Assembly (NCBI GenBank): GCA_964589725.1
Contig: CAZPUJ010000762.1
Span: 1-16,072, forward strand
From: CAYSHJ01 sp964589725
Lineage (GTDB): Bacteria; Planctomycetota; Planctomycetia; Planctomycetales; Planctomycetaceae
Direction of reading: 5' to 3'
Length of the DNA stretch: 16,072 bases
The stretch's first letter is position 1, and each line of letters opens with the position of its first letter. Shown here in pieces: positions 1 through 8,877 of this stretch. Under the pieces are notes generated by a model, which did not search any database, was not told where the DNA came from, and saw only the letters and a program-made list of their open reading frames with translations. The position numbers were made by a program, and so were the translations under genes.

Positions 1-75
1 GGCGAACGCGACTGCTTGAAAGGTGGCCTTGGTCAGTTTCCGGCAAAGTACCTCATGGGTTTCGCGCTGGCTCAT
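1..75 (-). CDS. possible N-terminal fragment of an unidentified protein, running off the left edge
   Basis: An ATG at 75 (minus) opens a frame of 25 codons that stays open to the window edge. The peptide begins MSQRETHEVLCRKLTKATF. It lies 74 bases downstream of the transglutaminase gene on the same strand, so it could be the next gene of a transcript. No Shine-Dalgarno site is visible before the ATG (the upstream bases are GTCGCCCCGC), and 25 residues show no recognisable domain. An open frame this short is expected by chance, so this may be plain intergenic DNA. I do not recognise it and give no function. Confidence 0.25.
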   Translation of the reverse strand, partial: MSQRETHEVLCRKLTKATFQAVAFA

Positions 76-149
76 GCGGGGCGACTCGACAAGTTCGGAG
101 CGTGAAACACAGTCGGTTGGAAAGAGACGGACGTGCGTGGCACTGTTTC

Positions 150-1292
150 CTACGACTGTTCTTTGAACGTGAACTGGAGTTCGACGTTCGTCTTCGGCAG
201 CGACTTCCCGCCGACTTCAATGTGCGGGTAGATGAAGAAGTTCAGCGGTTGGCCGGTGGCCCTCGGGACCAGTTCCAGGTCTCGGCCGACAGTAAAGGTG
301 ACGCGGTCAGGCGTCAGGCCGCCGAAGTAGTAGTCCTTCAGCATCGGATTCTTATCGGCCTCACTGATGTCGACAGGAATCCAACCGCGCTCGTCAGTGT
401 AGAACCAGGCCCAGCAGTGATAGCCGGTGATCGGGCCTTCGTGTTTGTCGGTCGGGATCGAAAAGCCGATCTCGAACCGAGCCGGCAGTCCCTGCGACCG
501 AGCCAGTGAAATGAACAAACTGTGGAAGTCAGTGCAATTGCCGAAGCCGCTGTCGCAGACCCAATTGGTGTCTCCGCGGCCCCACTCCGTCCCGTCCTTC
601 TTGTAGGTCACGTGGTTGTCGACAAGGTCGTACAACTGCCGCGCCATGCGTAGCCGATCTTTGACCAATTCGATCATGTCGAGCAATTTCAGTGGCTTGC
701 CACTGATCGGCACCATCGCGTCGGGGCGAAGAAACAAATCTCGCTTCTCGCCGCTGAGCTTCTCGGGCGAGGCAACGGTCGTTGAGCCGGCTCGTCTCAG
801 GACTTCGCGGCGAGTGACCTCGTACGGCACGTCGACGGTGAACTCGCCGCTCTCCGGAATCTTTGCCTCGAAGAACAAGATGCGGTTGCCGAATTTTTCG
901 TCGACATTTTCCGACAGCTCGCCAGGCGCCGAAGCCTCCAGACGTTTGACCTCTTGCTCATCGCTGGAGCTTGCGGCCGGCAACCAGACACGCGCGATCG
1001 CGTTTGCGGAGTCATCGCTCGGCTTCAGGTCTTTTACCTTGAAGCGATAGTGAAACATGAAGCGCCGAGTACGCGGCTCGATCGGCTGTTCCCCGGAGGC
1101 TTCCGACTTCGAGTTGCTCGTGTCGGCGGAAGTCGTCCCCGCATTCGCAGACCGAGCATCAACCGGTTGTTCCGCCGAAGATGCGATCGGCCTCTCCGGG
1201 GGAGAGATCGAAGGCGTTGTCGATGCTGACTCACCACAACCACAAATAAGACCCGCGCAGACCAAACTGGTCGCCCAAATCAGATATTTCAT
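150..1292 (-). CDS. transglutaminase-like domain lipoprotein
   Basis: Predicted exported lipoprotein of 380 residues with a transglutaminase-like (papain-fold) catalytic core. Residues 1-19 form a lipoprotein signal (MKYLIWATSL, hydrophobic stretch, lipobox I-C-G-C with Cys19). A Ser/Thr/Pro/Glu-rich low-complexity linker runs to about residue 72. A beta-rich region follows (75-200), then the core at about 215-315. The likely triad is Cys253 (in GNCTDFHSLF), His292 (GYHCWAWF) and Asp308 (PVDISEA). The frame is open further upstream (to 1439), but ATG 1292 is chosen because it yields the signal peptide and has GAGGA at 1297-1301, four bases before it. Family members act as proteases, amidases or cross-linking enzymes; substrate and reaction here are unknown. 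It is divergent from the glmM-like gene and has no obvious operon partner in view. Confidence 0.9.
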   Translation of the reverse strand: MKYLIWATSLVCAGLICGCGESASTTPSISPPERPIASSAEQPVDARSANAGTTSADTSNSKSEASGEQPIEPRTRRFMFHYRFKVKDLKPSDDSANAIARVWLPAASSSDEQEVKRLEASAPGELSENVDEKFGNRILFFEAKIPESGEFTVDVPYEVTRREVLRRAGSTTVASPEKLSGEKRDLFLRPDAMVPISGKPLKLLDMIELVKDRLRMARQLYDLVDNHVTYKKDGTEWGRGDTNWVCDSGFGNCTDFHSLFISLARSQGLPARFEIGFSIPTDKHEGPITGYHCWAWFYTDERGWIPVDISEADKNPMLKDYYFGGLTPDRVTFTVGRDLELVPRATGQPLNFFIYPHIEVGGKSLPKTNVELQFTFKEQS

Positions 1293-1432
1293 GACATCCT
1301 CATTCCTGTGTTCCTTGTCAAGTATTTGAGACCGAACGACGTCGGCGGTGAGCCACTCGCTCACCAAGCGGGCGGCAGTGTACCGGCGGAGTTCGCGAGT
1401 TGCATGCGATTCGACTGGTGGAGAAGACGAAG

Positions 1433-1461
1433 TTCTCAAAGTCCAATGGCTGAACTATAAG
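1433..1461 (+). promoter_or_regulatory. candidate sigma70-type promoter for the glmM-like gene
   Basis: TTCTCA at 1433-1438 (4 of 6 matches to TTGACA) and TATAAG at 1456-1461 (5 of 6 to TATAAT) are separated by exactly 17 bases. Transcription would begin near 1468 and give a leader of about 100 bases that contains the inverted repeat at 1491-1528. The assignment rests on consensus matching by eye only. Confidence 0.4.
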
Positions 1462-1490
1462 TCGGCAGGGGCGCCAGTGTCGGCGGCTTT

Positions 1491-1528
1491 CGCCGAGAGC
1501 CGCATTGGTCGCCAGGCCGCTCTCGGCG
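1491..1528. repeat. palindromic repeat (stem-loop) in the glmM-like leader
   Basis: The arms CGCCGAGAGCCGC (1491-1503) and GCCGCTCTCGGCG (1516-1528) are complementary at 12 of 13 positions and are separated by 12 bases. The repeat lies between the candidate promoter and the ribosome binding site. There is no T-run after it, so a terminator is unlikely. It looks like an intergenic palindromic (REP-like) repeat, or a leader structure that affects mRNA stability or translation. Confidence 0.6.
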
Positions 1529-1565
1529 AGAGAGGGTCACACTGTTACACGGCACGGAGATCAGC

Positions 1566-2969
1566 ATGTCGCAGCGAATCTTGAGCATCTCGGGACTGCG
1601 AGGCGTCATCGGCGATGGGCTGGATCCGCAGTACCTCACTGAATTCGCCATGAGCTTGGGAACGATGGCTCAGGGGGGCGCGATCGTGCTCTCGCGCGAT
1701 GGACGTTCGACCGGTGAAATGGTTCGGCATGCGGTCGTCTCCGGCCTGATGGCAACCGGCTGCCGAGTGCTCGACGCGGGCATCGCCACGACGCCGACGT
1801 GCGGAGTGTTGGTGAAGCATCATCACGCGGCGGCTGGGTTGCAGATCACGGCTTCTCACAATCCGATCCAGTGGAACGGTCTGAAACCGTTCTCGCGCGC
1901 GGGGGCCGTATTGAACGCGGTTCAAGGAGAAGAGCTGTTGCGGATTTTGAACGAGCGGGCGTTTCGGCTGGTTGGTTGGGAGCAGCTTGGTGCGGTCGAA
2001 GTGCTCGACGACGCGGCGGCCCCACACGTCGAGAAGGTGTTGTCGCTCATTGATGTCGATTGCATCCGGCAGCGGAAGTTCAAAGTCGTTTTGGACTGCA
2101 ATCACGGCTCCGGAGGAGTCGCCGCGCCGCGTTTTCTGCAAGCGTTGGGTTGCGACGTGACCGTCCTGGGCGGCTCGCCGGATGGCCGCTTCGAACATGT
2201 TCCCGAACCGCTCGCGGAAAACCTCACCGGCTTGTGCGACGAGGTGAAGAGACTCGGCGCGGATGTCGGATTTGCCGAAGACCCGGATGCCGACCGCTTG
2301 GCGATTGTCGATGAAACTGGTCGCTACATTGGCGAGGAGCTGACGCTCGCCTTGTGCGCCGACTTCGTGCTGGCGACTCGCAAAGGTCCGTTCGTCGTGA
2401 ATGGTTCGACCAGTCGAGTAACCGCCGATATCGCGGCTAAGCATGGCTGTCCGTTCTTTCGCTCGCACGTCGGCGAGGCGAACGTCGTGACAAAGATGAA
2501 CGAAGTCGGGGCGGTCTTGGGTGGCGAGGGGAACGGCGGAGTGATCGACCCGCAAGTCGGTTTCGTCCGCGATAGCTTCGCCGCAATGGCCTACGTGCTG
2601 AATGGCCTGGCGACACCGTTCGTAGTCCCGCCTTTCGGCGAAGCGAACCGCCTGAAGGCGGAACGACAAACGCAACGAACCTTGTCGAGTTGGGCCGACG
2701 CACTGCCGCAATACACGATCGTCAAAGACAAGCTGGAATGCCCTCGCGATCGAGTCGGCCTCGCCTGTGCCGCGTTGAAGTCCACGTTCGGCGACGCAGC
2801 CGCTCAAGCAGGTGACGGCCTGCGACTTGACTGGCCCGACCGCTGGGTCCAAGTCCGCGCGAGCAATACCGAACCGATCATTCGAGTCATCGCCGAAGCT
2901 CCGTCGAGCGATGCCGCAAAAGGGCTATGTTCGCGAGCGGTCGAGGTCGTGAAACACGCGGTCGAGTAA
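1566..2969 (+). CDS. glmM: phosphoglucosamine mutase / phosphomannomutase family enzyme
   Basis: Alpha-D-phosphohexomutase of 467 residues, cytoplasmic. It probably interconverts glucosamine-6-phosphate and glucosamine-1-phosphate for UDP-GlcNAc synthesis. All four family motifs are present: the phosphoserine loop ITASHNP with Ser97, the metal loop EDPDADR (238-244), the sugar loop GEGNGGV (320-326) and the phosphate loop RASNTEP (431-437). The GEGNGG form of the sugar loop is the one I associate with archaeal-type GlmM rather than the GE-x-S-GH form of E. coli GlmM, so phosphomannomutase/phosphoglucomutase activity cannot be excluded. GGAGA at 1556-1560, five bases before ATG 1566, supports the start. 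The protein is about 20 residues longer than usual; the excess maps to residues 351-371, which are encoded by a palindromic repeat (see 2618-2671). LepA follows after 166 bases on the same strand. Confidence 0.9.
   Translation: MSQRILSISGLRGVIGDGLDPQYLTEFAMSLGTMAQGGAIVLSRDGRSTGEMVRHAVVSGLMATGCRVLDAGIATTPTCGVLVKHHHAAAGLQITASHNPIQWNGLKPFSRAGAVLNAVQGEELLRILNERAFRLVGWEQLGAVEVLDDAAAPHVEKVLSLIDVDCIRQRKFKVVLDCNHGSGGVAAPRFLQALGCDVTVLGGSPDGRFEHVPEPLAENLTGLCDEVKRLGADVGFAEDPDADRLAIVDETGRYIGEELTLALCADFVLATRKGPFVVNGSTSRVTADIAAKHGCPFFRSHVGEANVVTKMNEVGAVLGGEGNGGVIDPQVGFVRDSFAAMAYVLNGLATPFVVPPFGEANRLKAERQTQRTLSSWADALPQYTIVKDKLECPRDRVGLACAALKSTFGDAAAQAGDGLRLDWPDRWVQVRASNTEPIIRVIAEAPSSDAAKGLCSRAVEVVKHAVE
2618..2671. 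repeat. 54-bp palindromic element inside the glmM-like coding region
   Basis: The outer arms GTTCGTAGTCCCGCC (2618-2632) and GGCGGAACGACAAAC (2657-2671) are complementary at 12 of 15 positions. Between and within them are two tandem hairpins, CGCC-TTTC-GGCG and CCGCCT-GA-AGGCGG. The length is 54 bases, exactly 18 codons, so the reading frame is kept. It encodes roughly PFVVPPFGEANRLKAERQTQ, a hydrophilic stretch between 'YVLNGLAT' and 'TLSSWADALPQYTIVKDKL'. Family members usually have only a short connection there. The simplest reading is in-frame insertion of a mobile or formerly mobile REP-like palindrome. Confidence 0.65.
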
Positions 2970-3135
2970 GAACGGCATCACGTGAATTGCGATTCCGCCC
3001 CGTCGCACACCCCGGCTGATGACCTGGATAACCGGCTCTCGACCGCTTTCACGGCAGACGCTAGCATCTCCCACCCCGCCGGTGCTCTGTTCCGAGTTCC
3101 GCGTCTTCCCATTCCGCGTTTTTCTGCTCCCCCGC

Positions 3136-4941
<1,806 letters not shown>

Positions 4942-5128
4942 GCGAGTCGGTCAACGATCCGGGGTGAGCACCAGTCAAGTGGGTGGTCGAAAAACCGGTC
5001 GGTGGCGAGTCGCCAATCTAAGCGAGGGGTTCGAGGACGGTGGCATACGGAAGCCGCTGTAACGAATCGCATGACTTGCGGATCGTCCCTGTGCGGACCT
5101 CAACGGCTTTAAAGCAGAACTGTCGCGC
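4942..5128. other. convergent intergenic region between lepA and asd
   Basis: These 187 bases separate two converging genes. I see no gene and no hairpin followed by a T-run that would qualify as an intrinsic terminator in either direction. The only symmetry noticed is a short GGCGA-G-TCGCC palindrome near 5003. Confidence 0.5.
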
Positions 5129-6148
5129 CTACCCTTTGTGCTTCGCCAACAACTCCGCGATCTGCACAGCGTTTGTCGCGGCACCTTTGCGCAGGTTGTC
5201 GCTGACGCACCAAAAGGTCAGGCCGTTGGGGTGCGAAAGGTCTCGGCGGATGCGGCCGATGAAAACTTCATCGCGGCCGGAGCAGTGCATCGGCATCGGG
5301 TATTGGCCATTCGCCAGGTCGTCGAGCACCACGATGCCGGGGAACGACTCGAACAGCTTGCGAGCGTCCTCCGGCGAGACCGGACGTTCGGTTTCCACCC
5401 AGATCGTCTCGCTGTGACAGTTGGCGACCGGAATGCGGATGCACGTCGCGGAAATCTGGATCGACTGGTCGCCGAGAATTTTCCGAGTCTCGTAAACCAT
5501 CTTCATCTCTTCGCTGGTGTAGCCCTCTTCCTTCGGACCACCGATTTGCGGGATGGCGTTGAACGCGATCGCGTGCTTGAACGCCGAGTACACGTAATCT
5601 CCGCTCGCGAGGCTGGCCTTGGTCCCCTCGACCAGATCGACCGAACCTTGCAAGCCGGCTCCACTGACTGCCTGGTAGGTGCTGACGATGCACCGCGTCA
5701 CGCGAGCCGCATCGTGCAGCGGCTTCAGCGCGATGACCATCTGTGTCGTCGAGCAATTCGGACTGGAGATGATCCCGCGTCCGACGGCCAACTGCTTCAG
5801 GGCATCCTGCGGATTGATTTCCGGAATGACGAGGGGCACCTCCGGCTTCATGCGGAAGTAACCGGACTCGTCGATGACGAGGCAGCCGGCCTCGACTGCT
5901 GCCGGGAAGAAATCGCGAGCCGTCTCGTCCGGCGTACTGCCGATGACTAGATCGTGTCCTGTGAACGAGTCCTTCGTCAGCTCCTGAACCGTGTAGTCTT
6001 TTCCCTGAAACTTGAGCTTCGAGCCGGCACTCCGTTTCGACGAAAGGAACGTAAAACTCCCTCCCTTGTAGCCACGTTCCTCGAGTAATTGACACATAAT
6101 CCGCCCCACGGCTCCGGTGGCCCCGACAACAGCGACAGACTGAAACAC
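5129..6148 (-). CDS. asd: aspartate-semialdehyde dehydrogenase
   Basis: This 339-residue enzyme reduces aspartyl-4-phosphate to aspartate semialdehyde with NADPH, the branch point to lysine/diaminopimelate, threonine and methionine. It has the Rossmann loop GATGAVG (9-15), the phosphate-binding Arg99 (in DESGYFRM), the catalytic Cys132 (SPNCSTTQM), the substrate Arg238 and the catalytic His245 (NCHSE). The open frame runs upstream to 6643, but the family N-terminus begins at a GTG codon (6148, FQSVAVVGATG) with AGGAG six bases before it, so GTG is the start. Two family blocks are unusual: the segment normally like FSAGGSVS reads IGSTPDETA (69-77), and DNSSAFRM-type sequence reads DESGYFRM. 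These may be typical of planctomycetes. It is divergent from purD. Confidence 0.95.
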   Translation of the reverse strand: MFQSVAVVGATGAVGRIMCQLLEERGYKGGSFTFLSSKRSAGSKLKFQGKDYTVQELTKDSFTGHDLVIGSTPDETARDFFPAAVEAGCLVIDESGYFRMKPEVPLVIPEINPQDALKQLAVGRGIISSPNCSTTQMVIALKPLHDAARVTRCIVSTYQAVSGAGLQGSVDLVEGTKASLASGDYVYSAFKHAIAFNAIPQIGGPKEEGYTSEEMKMVYETRKILGDQSIQISATCIRIPVANCHSETIWVETERPVSPEDARKLFESFPGIVVLDDLANGQYPMPMHCSGRDEVFIGRIRRDLSHPNGLTFWCVSDNLRKGAATNAVQIAELLAKHKG

Positions 6149-6154
6149 GATCGA

Positions 6155-6159
6155 CTCCT
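6155..6159 (-). promoter_or_regulatory. Shine-Dalgarno site fixing the GTG start of asd
   Basis: AGGAG (read on minus) lies six bases before GTG 6148. It decides the start over the longer open frame, whose extra N-terminal residues look like translated intergenic DNA. Confidence 0.75.
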
Positions 6160-6347
6160 GACGGCATGCTTTTTTGGTGATGTTTGGGCGAGGTGGTTGC
6201 TTGCGGCACACCCTCCCGGCCAACTCGGTGCGAGGAAAGAAGTACTGCGAGGAAAGACATACCAAGATACGAAGCGACTCCGCGAAAAAACAGCGTCTCT
6301 CACGCACATCCTTGACGGTCGGAAGAAGCCGCCTCAGACTGACCGCT

Positions 6348-6438
6348 CCGTAGAAGCAAGCTGCCAGCTTGCCGCAGCGCGGACACAGATTGCCGACGAT
6401 TAAATCGCCTGCCACAAGCTGGCAGCTTGTGGCTACGG
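6348..6438. repeat. 91-bp inverted-repeat element upstream of purD
   Basis: Two 25-base arms, 6348-6372 and 6414-6438, are inverted copies of each other matching at 21 of 25 positions. They share the outer CCGTAG/CTACGG and an inner 15-base core, CAAGCTGCCAGCTTG. The core is itself a palindrome (7 + 1 + 7). The 41-base centre holds no gene. The structure resembles a bipartite REP/BIME or a very small MITE. Its right end is 8 bases from the purD ATG, so it provides most of the purD leader. Confidence 0.75.
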
Positions 6439-6446
6439 ATGCAGCC

Positions 6447-7736
6447 ATGAAAGTTCTCGTGATCGGCCAAGGGGGCCGAGAGCACGCTTTGTGTTGGAAG
6501 CTGAAGCATTCGCCGTCAGTCGAGCAAGTGTATTGTGCTCCCGGCAATGCCGGCACGGCACTCGAAGCGACAAACGTCGACATCGCCGCGACCGACGTGG
6601 AGCGTTTGGTGCAGTTCGCGAAGTCGGAGCGGATTGACCTCACGGTGGTCGGGCCGGAGGCGGCACTTGTCGCAGGCGCCGTGGATGCTTTTCAAGCGGC
6701 GAACCTGCGCATCTTCGGTCCGTCGAAAAAAGCGGCGGAGTTGGAAGGGAGCAAGATTTTCTCCAAGGAACTGATGCGGAAGGCCAATGTTCCGACCGCC
6801 GACTTCCGCACGTTTTCTCGCTGTCAAGACGCGGTCACGTACCTCGAGGAGCGTGAAGAGACACCGCTAGTCGTGAAAGCCGACGGTCTCGCGTCCGGCA
6901 AGGGAGTGTTCGTCTGCAAGAACCGCAACGATGCCCTTAGCGCCGTGAAGCAGATCATGCTCGAGCAAGCCTTCGGCGCGTCGGGCGCGAAGATTGTGAT
7001 CGAGGAATGTCTCACTGGTCATGAGGCGAGCATTCTGGCAATTGTCGATGGCAACACGATCCTGCCGCTGGAGGCGTCGCAAGACCACAAGCGCGCGGGT
7101 GACGGCGACTCGGGCCCGAACACCGGCGGCATGGGAGCGTACTGCCCGACGCCGCTGGTGACCGACAAACTGCTGGACGAAATCGTCGAGAAAGTCTTAG
7201 TGCCGACGGTCCACTTCATGAATGTCGAAGAGCGACCGTTCAAAGGCTGCCTGTACGCCGGAATCATGGTGACGAATCAAGGGCCGCGCGTGCTGGAGTT
7301 CAATGTCCGCTTCGGCGATCCGGAAACTCAACCACTGCTGATGCGGCTGAAGTCAGACTTCGGCCTGCTGCTCAAGGCCGCCGCCGACGGCAAGCTGGCC
7401 GAGTTCGGGCTGCCAGAATGGGACTCACGTCCGGCCGTTTGCGTGGTGATGGCGGCTGAAGGTTATCCCGGTTCCGTGCAGAAGGGTTCGCCGATTCGAG
7501 GACTCGAAGAGGCGGCCGACATTGCAGACGTGAAAGTCTTTCACGCCGGAACGACGTTGAAGGACGATCAAGTCGTCACCAACGGCGGCCGAGTCCTCGG
7601 AGTGACCGCGCTCGGCGGCGACTTCGCCGAAGCGAAGCTTAAAGCGTATCAAGCCGTGAAGTGTATCCGTTGGCAAGGGGCCTGGTGCCGTAAGGATATT
7701 TCCGATCGCGCGCGATCGTACTTGTGCGAACGGTGA
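6447..7736 (+). CDS. purD: phosphoribosylamine-glycine ligase (GAR synthetase)
   Basis: ATP-grasp ligase of 429 residues. It joins glycine to 5-phosphoribosylamine in the second step of de novo purine synthesis, in the cytoplasm. It shows the N-terminal GQGGREHAL (7-15), the ATP-grasp loop GLASGKGV (147-154), the family signature DSGPNTGGMGAY (221-232) and the metal-ligand segment LEFNVRFGDPETQ (283-295). The C-terminal domain runs from about 330. The last 20-25 residues (WCRKDISDRARSYLCER) are Cys/Arg-rich. The frame is open upstream to 6369, but those codons come from the inverted-repeat element; MKVLVIGQGG is the canonical start. Only a weak GGA precedes ATG 6447. epmA follows after 13 bases, so the two genes are probably cotranscribed. 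Confidence 0.96.
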   Translation: MKVLVIGQGGREHALCWKLKHSPSVEQVYCAPGNAGTALEATNVDIAATDVERLVQFAKSERIDLTVVGPEAALVAGAVDAFQAANLRIFGPSKKAAELEGSKIFSKELMRKANVPTADFRTFSRCQDAVTYLEEREETPLVVKADGLASGKGVFVCKNRNDALSAVKQIMLEQAFGASGAKIVIEECLTGHEASILAIVDGNTILPLEASQDHKRAGDGDSGPNTGGMGAYCPTPLVTDKLLDEIVEKVLVPTVHFMNVEERPFKGCLYAGIMVTNQGPRVLEFNVRFGDPETQPLLMRLKSDFGLLLKAAADGKLAEFGLPEWDSRPAVCVVMAAEGYPGSVQKGSPIRGLEEAADIADVKVFHAGTTLKDDQVVTNGGRVLGVTALGGDFAEAKLKAYQAVKCIRWQGAWCRKDISDRARSYLCER

Positions 7737-7749
7737 AAGGCGATTCGTC

Positions 7750-8766
7750 GTGAGTCCGGAATTCCGTCCAACGGCCTCGCTGAATGTTCTGCGTCTCCGC
7801 GCTAAACTGCTGTCGTTCGTGCGGCGCTTCTTCGACGATTCCGGCTATTGGGAGGTCGATACTCCGATCTTATCGCACGAGCGAGTGATCGACCCGAACT
7901 TGGAGCCGTTTGTCACACCCTGGTCGGCGGGCGAGATGCTGTCGCTGCAAACGTCGCCCGAGTTCGCGATGAAGCGGTTGCTGACCGCAGGGGCGGAGGC
8001 GATTTATCAGCTCGGCAAGGTCATGCGGAAGGGCGAACTTGGCCGGCTGCATAACCCGGAATTCACGATGCTCGAATGGTATCGCGTCGGCGACACACAT
8101 CGCGAGCAGATGAATTTCGTCGAGCGATTCGTCACGGCGTTTTTTCGTGAAGTCCAGCAAGGAATTGTGAGCTTCGGAGAAAGCATCAGGGGGCTGACGC
8201 CCCCCGCTCGCCTGCACCTGCCGTTCGAGCGACTGACGTACGATCAAGCCTTCGAACAATACACCGGGATGAAGGTACTTGCCCGATCGACACCTGAGAT
8301 TGTCGCGTTGGCGCGGCGAATGGGTGTGACTGCTCCAGAAAGTTTGCCGGTGGACGATCGAGATGGTTGGCTGAATTTGCTGTTGGCAGAGAAAATCGAG
8401 GCACACTTAGGGAATGCCCGGCCGACGTTCATGCTTGATTATCCCGCCTCGCAAGCCGCATTAGCTCGGGTGCGTTGCGATGGAGAAGTCTCCGTGGCCG
8501 AGCGGTTTGAGCTGTATGTCTCCGGTGTCGAGGTCTGCAATGGCTACCACGAATTAACCGACGTTGCGGAACTGCGAGCACGCATTCATTACGCTGCCAT
8601 CGCGAGCGGACGGCACATCCCGGAACCGACCCGCTTGCTGGGTGCGATGGAGCACGGCCTGCCTCCCTGTTCGGGAGTGGCTTTGGGATTTGATCGACTG
8701 CTGATGCTGTGCCTCGGCGCGGACTCAGTCCGCGAGGTCATCTCGTTCGCGTTCGAGCGCGCTTGA
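7750..8766 (+). CDS. epmA: elongation factor P beta-lysine ligase (EpmA/PoxA/GenX), class II lysyl-tRNA synthetase paralogue
   Basis: The enzyme has 338 residues and resembles the catalytic domain of class II lysyl-tRNA synthetase without the anticodon-binding domain. In the known family it ligates (R)-beta-lysine to a conserved lysine of EF-P, helping ribosomes at polyproline. Visible are LQTSPEFAMKRLL (66-78), motif 2 FTMLEWYR (105-112), YPASQAALAR (231-240), ERFELYVSGVEVCNGYHEL (251-269) and motif 3 GVALGFDRL (309-317). The start is GTG 7750, with AAAGG nine bases upstream. It is 13 residues longer than the 325 of E. coli EpmA; about ten extra residues (146-155, IRGLTPPARL) come from a GC-rich palindromic repeat. 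EF-P and EpmB are not in the window. Confidence 0.93.
   Translation: MSPEFRPTASLNVLRLRAKLLSFVRRFFDDSGYWEVDTPILSHERVIDPNLEPFVTPWSAGEMLSLQTSPEFAMKRLLTAGAEAIYQLGKVMRKGELGRLHNPEFTMLEWYRVGDTHREQMNFVERFVTAFFREVQQGIVSFGESIRGLTPPARLHLPFERLTYDQAFEQYTGMKVLARSTPEIVALARRMGVTAPESLPVDDRDGWLNLLLAEKIEAHLGNARPTFMLDYPASQAALARVRCDGEVSVAERFELYVSGVEVCNGYHELTDVAELRARIHYAAIASGRHIPEPTRLLGAMEHGLPPCSGVALGFDRLLMLCLGADSVREVISFAFERA
8187..8214. repeat. GC-rich palindromic repeat inside epmA
   Basis: A perfect 6-bp stem GGGGGC/GCCCCC (8189-8194 and 8199-8204) with a TGAC loop is followed by CGCTCGCCTG. Translated in the epmA frame it gives IRGLTPPARL, a Pro/Arg/Gly-rich loop placed between the helix ending FFREVQQGI and the conserved FERLTYDQAF. 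Local base composition is sharply different from the flanks. It looks like a repeat captured in frame. It has no sequence relation to the element inside the glmM-like gene. Confidence 0.55.
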
Positions 8767-8877
8767 ACGGCGGGCTGAAGTCGTGCCAACACTGGCGCAA
8801 GAAAAACAGTGAGACCGCAAAATCTCGCCGCGTCGCTGGGTGATCCGTGTGGTCCAACCGCCCTGTCGATTTCCAGC

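Noticed and set aside
1545..2852. 435-codon open frame on minus, antisense to the glmM-like gene
   Set aside because: It has no recognisable domain, is rich in Arg, His and Gln as expected for a shadow frame in GC-rich DNA, and lies over a gene with all catalytic motifs.
5138..5950. 270-codon plus-strand frame opposite asd
   Set aside because: It is the complement of a conserved enzyme gene and resembles no family; asd accounts for the coding constraint.
6149..6347. Lysine riboswitch or other leader for asd
   Set aside because: asd is under a lysine riboswitch in some Firmicutes, but I see no conserved L-box elements or terminator-antiterminator pair here.
6369..6446. Upstream extension of purD
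   Set aside because: The 26 extra codons are translated from the inverted-repeat element, and the conserved N-terminus starts at MKVLVIGQGG.
8767..8877. Possible bidirectional terminator between epmA and the minus-strand DUF1559 gene
   Set aside because: Only 4-5 bp stems (for example CACTG/CAGTG) are visible, with an unconvincing T-run, so this is not strong enough to call.
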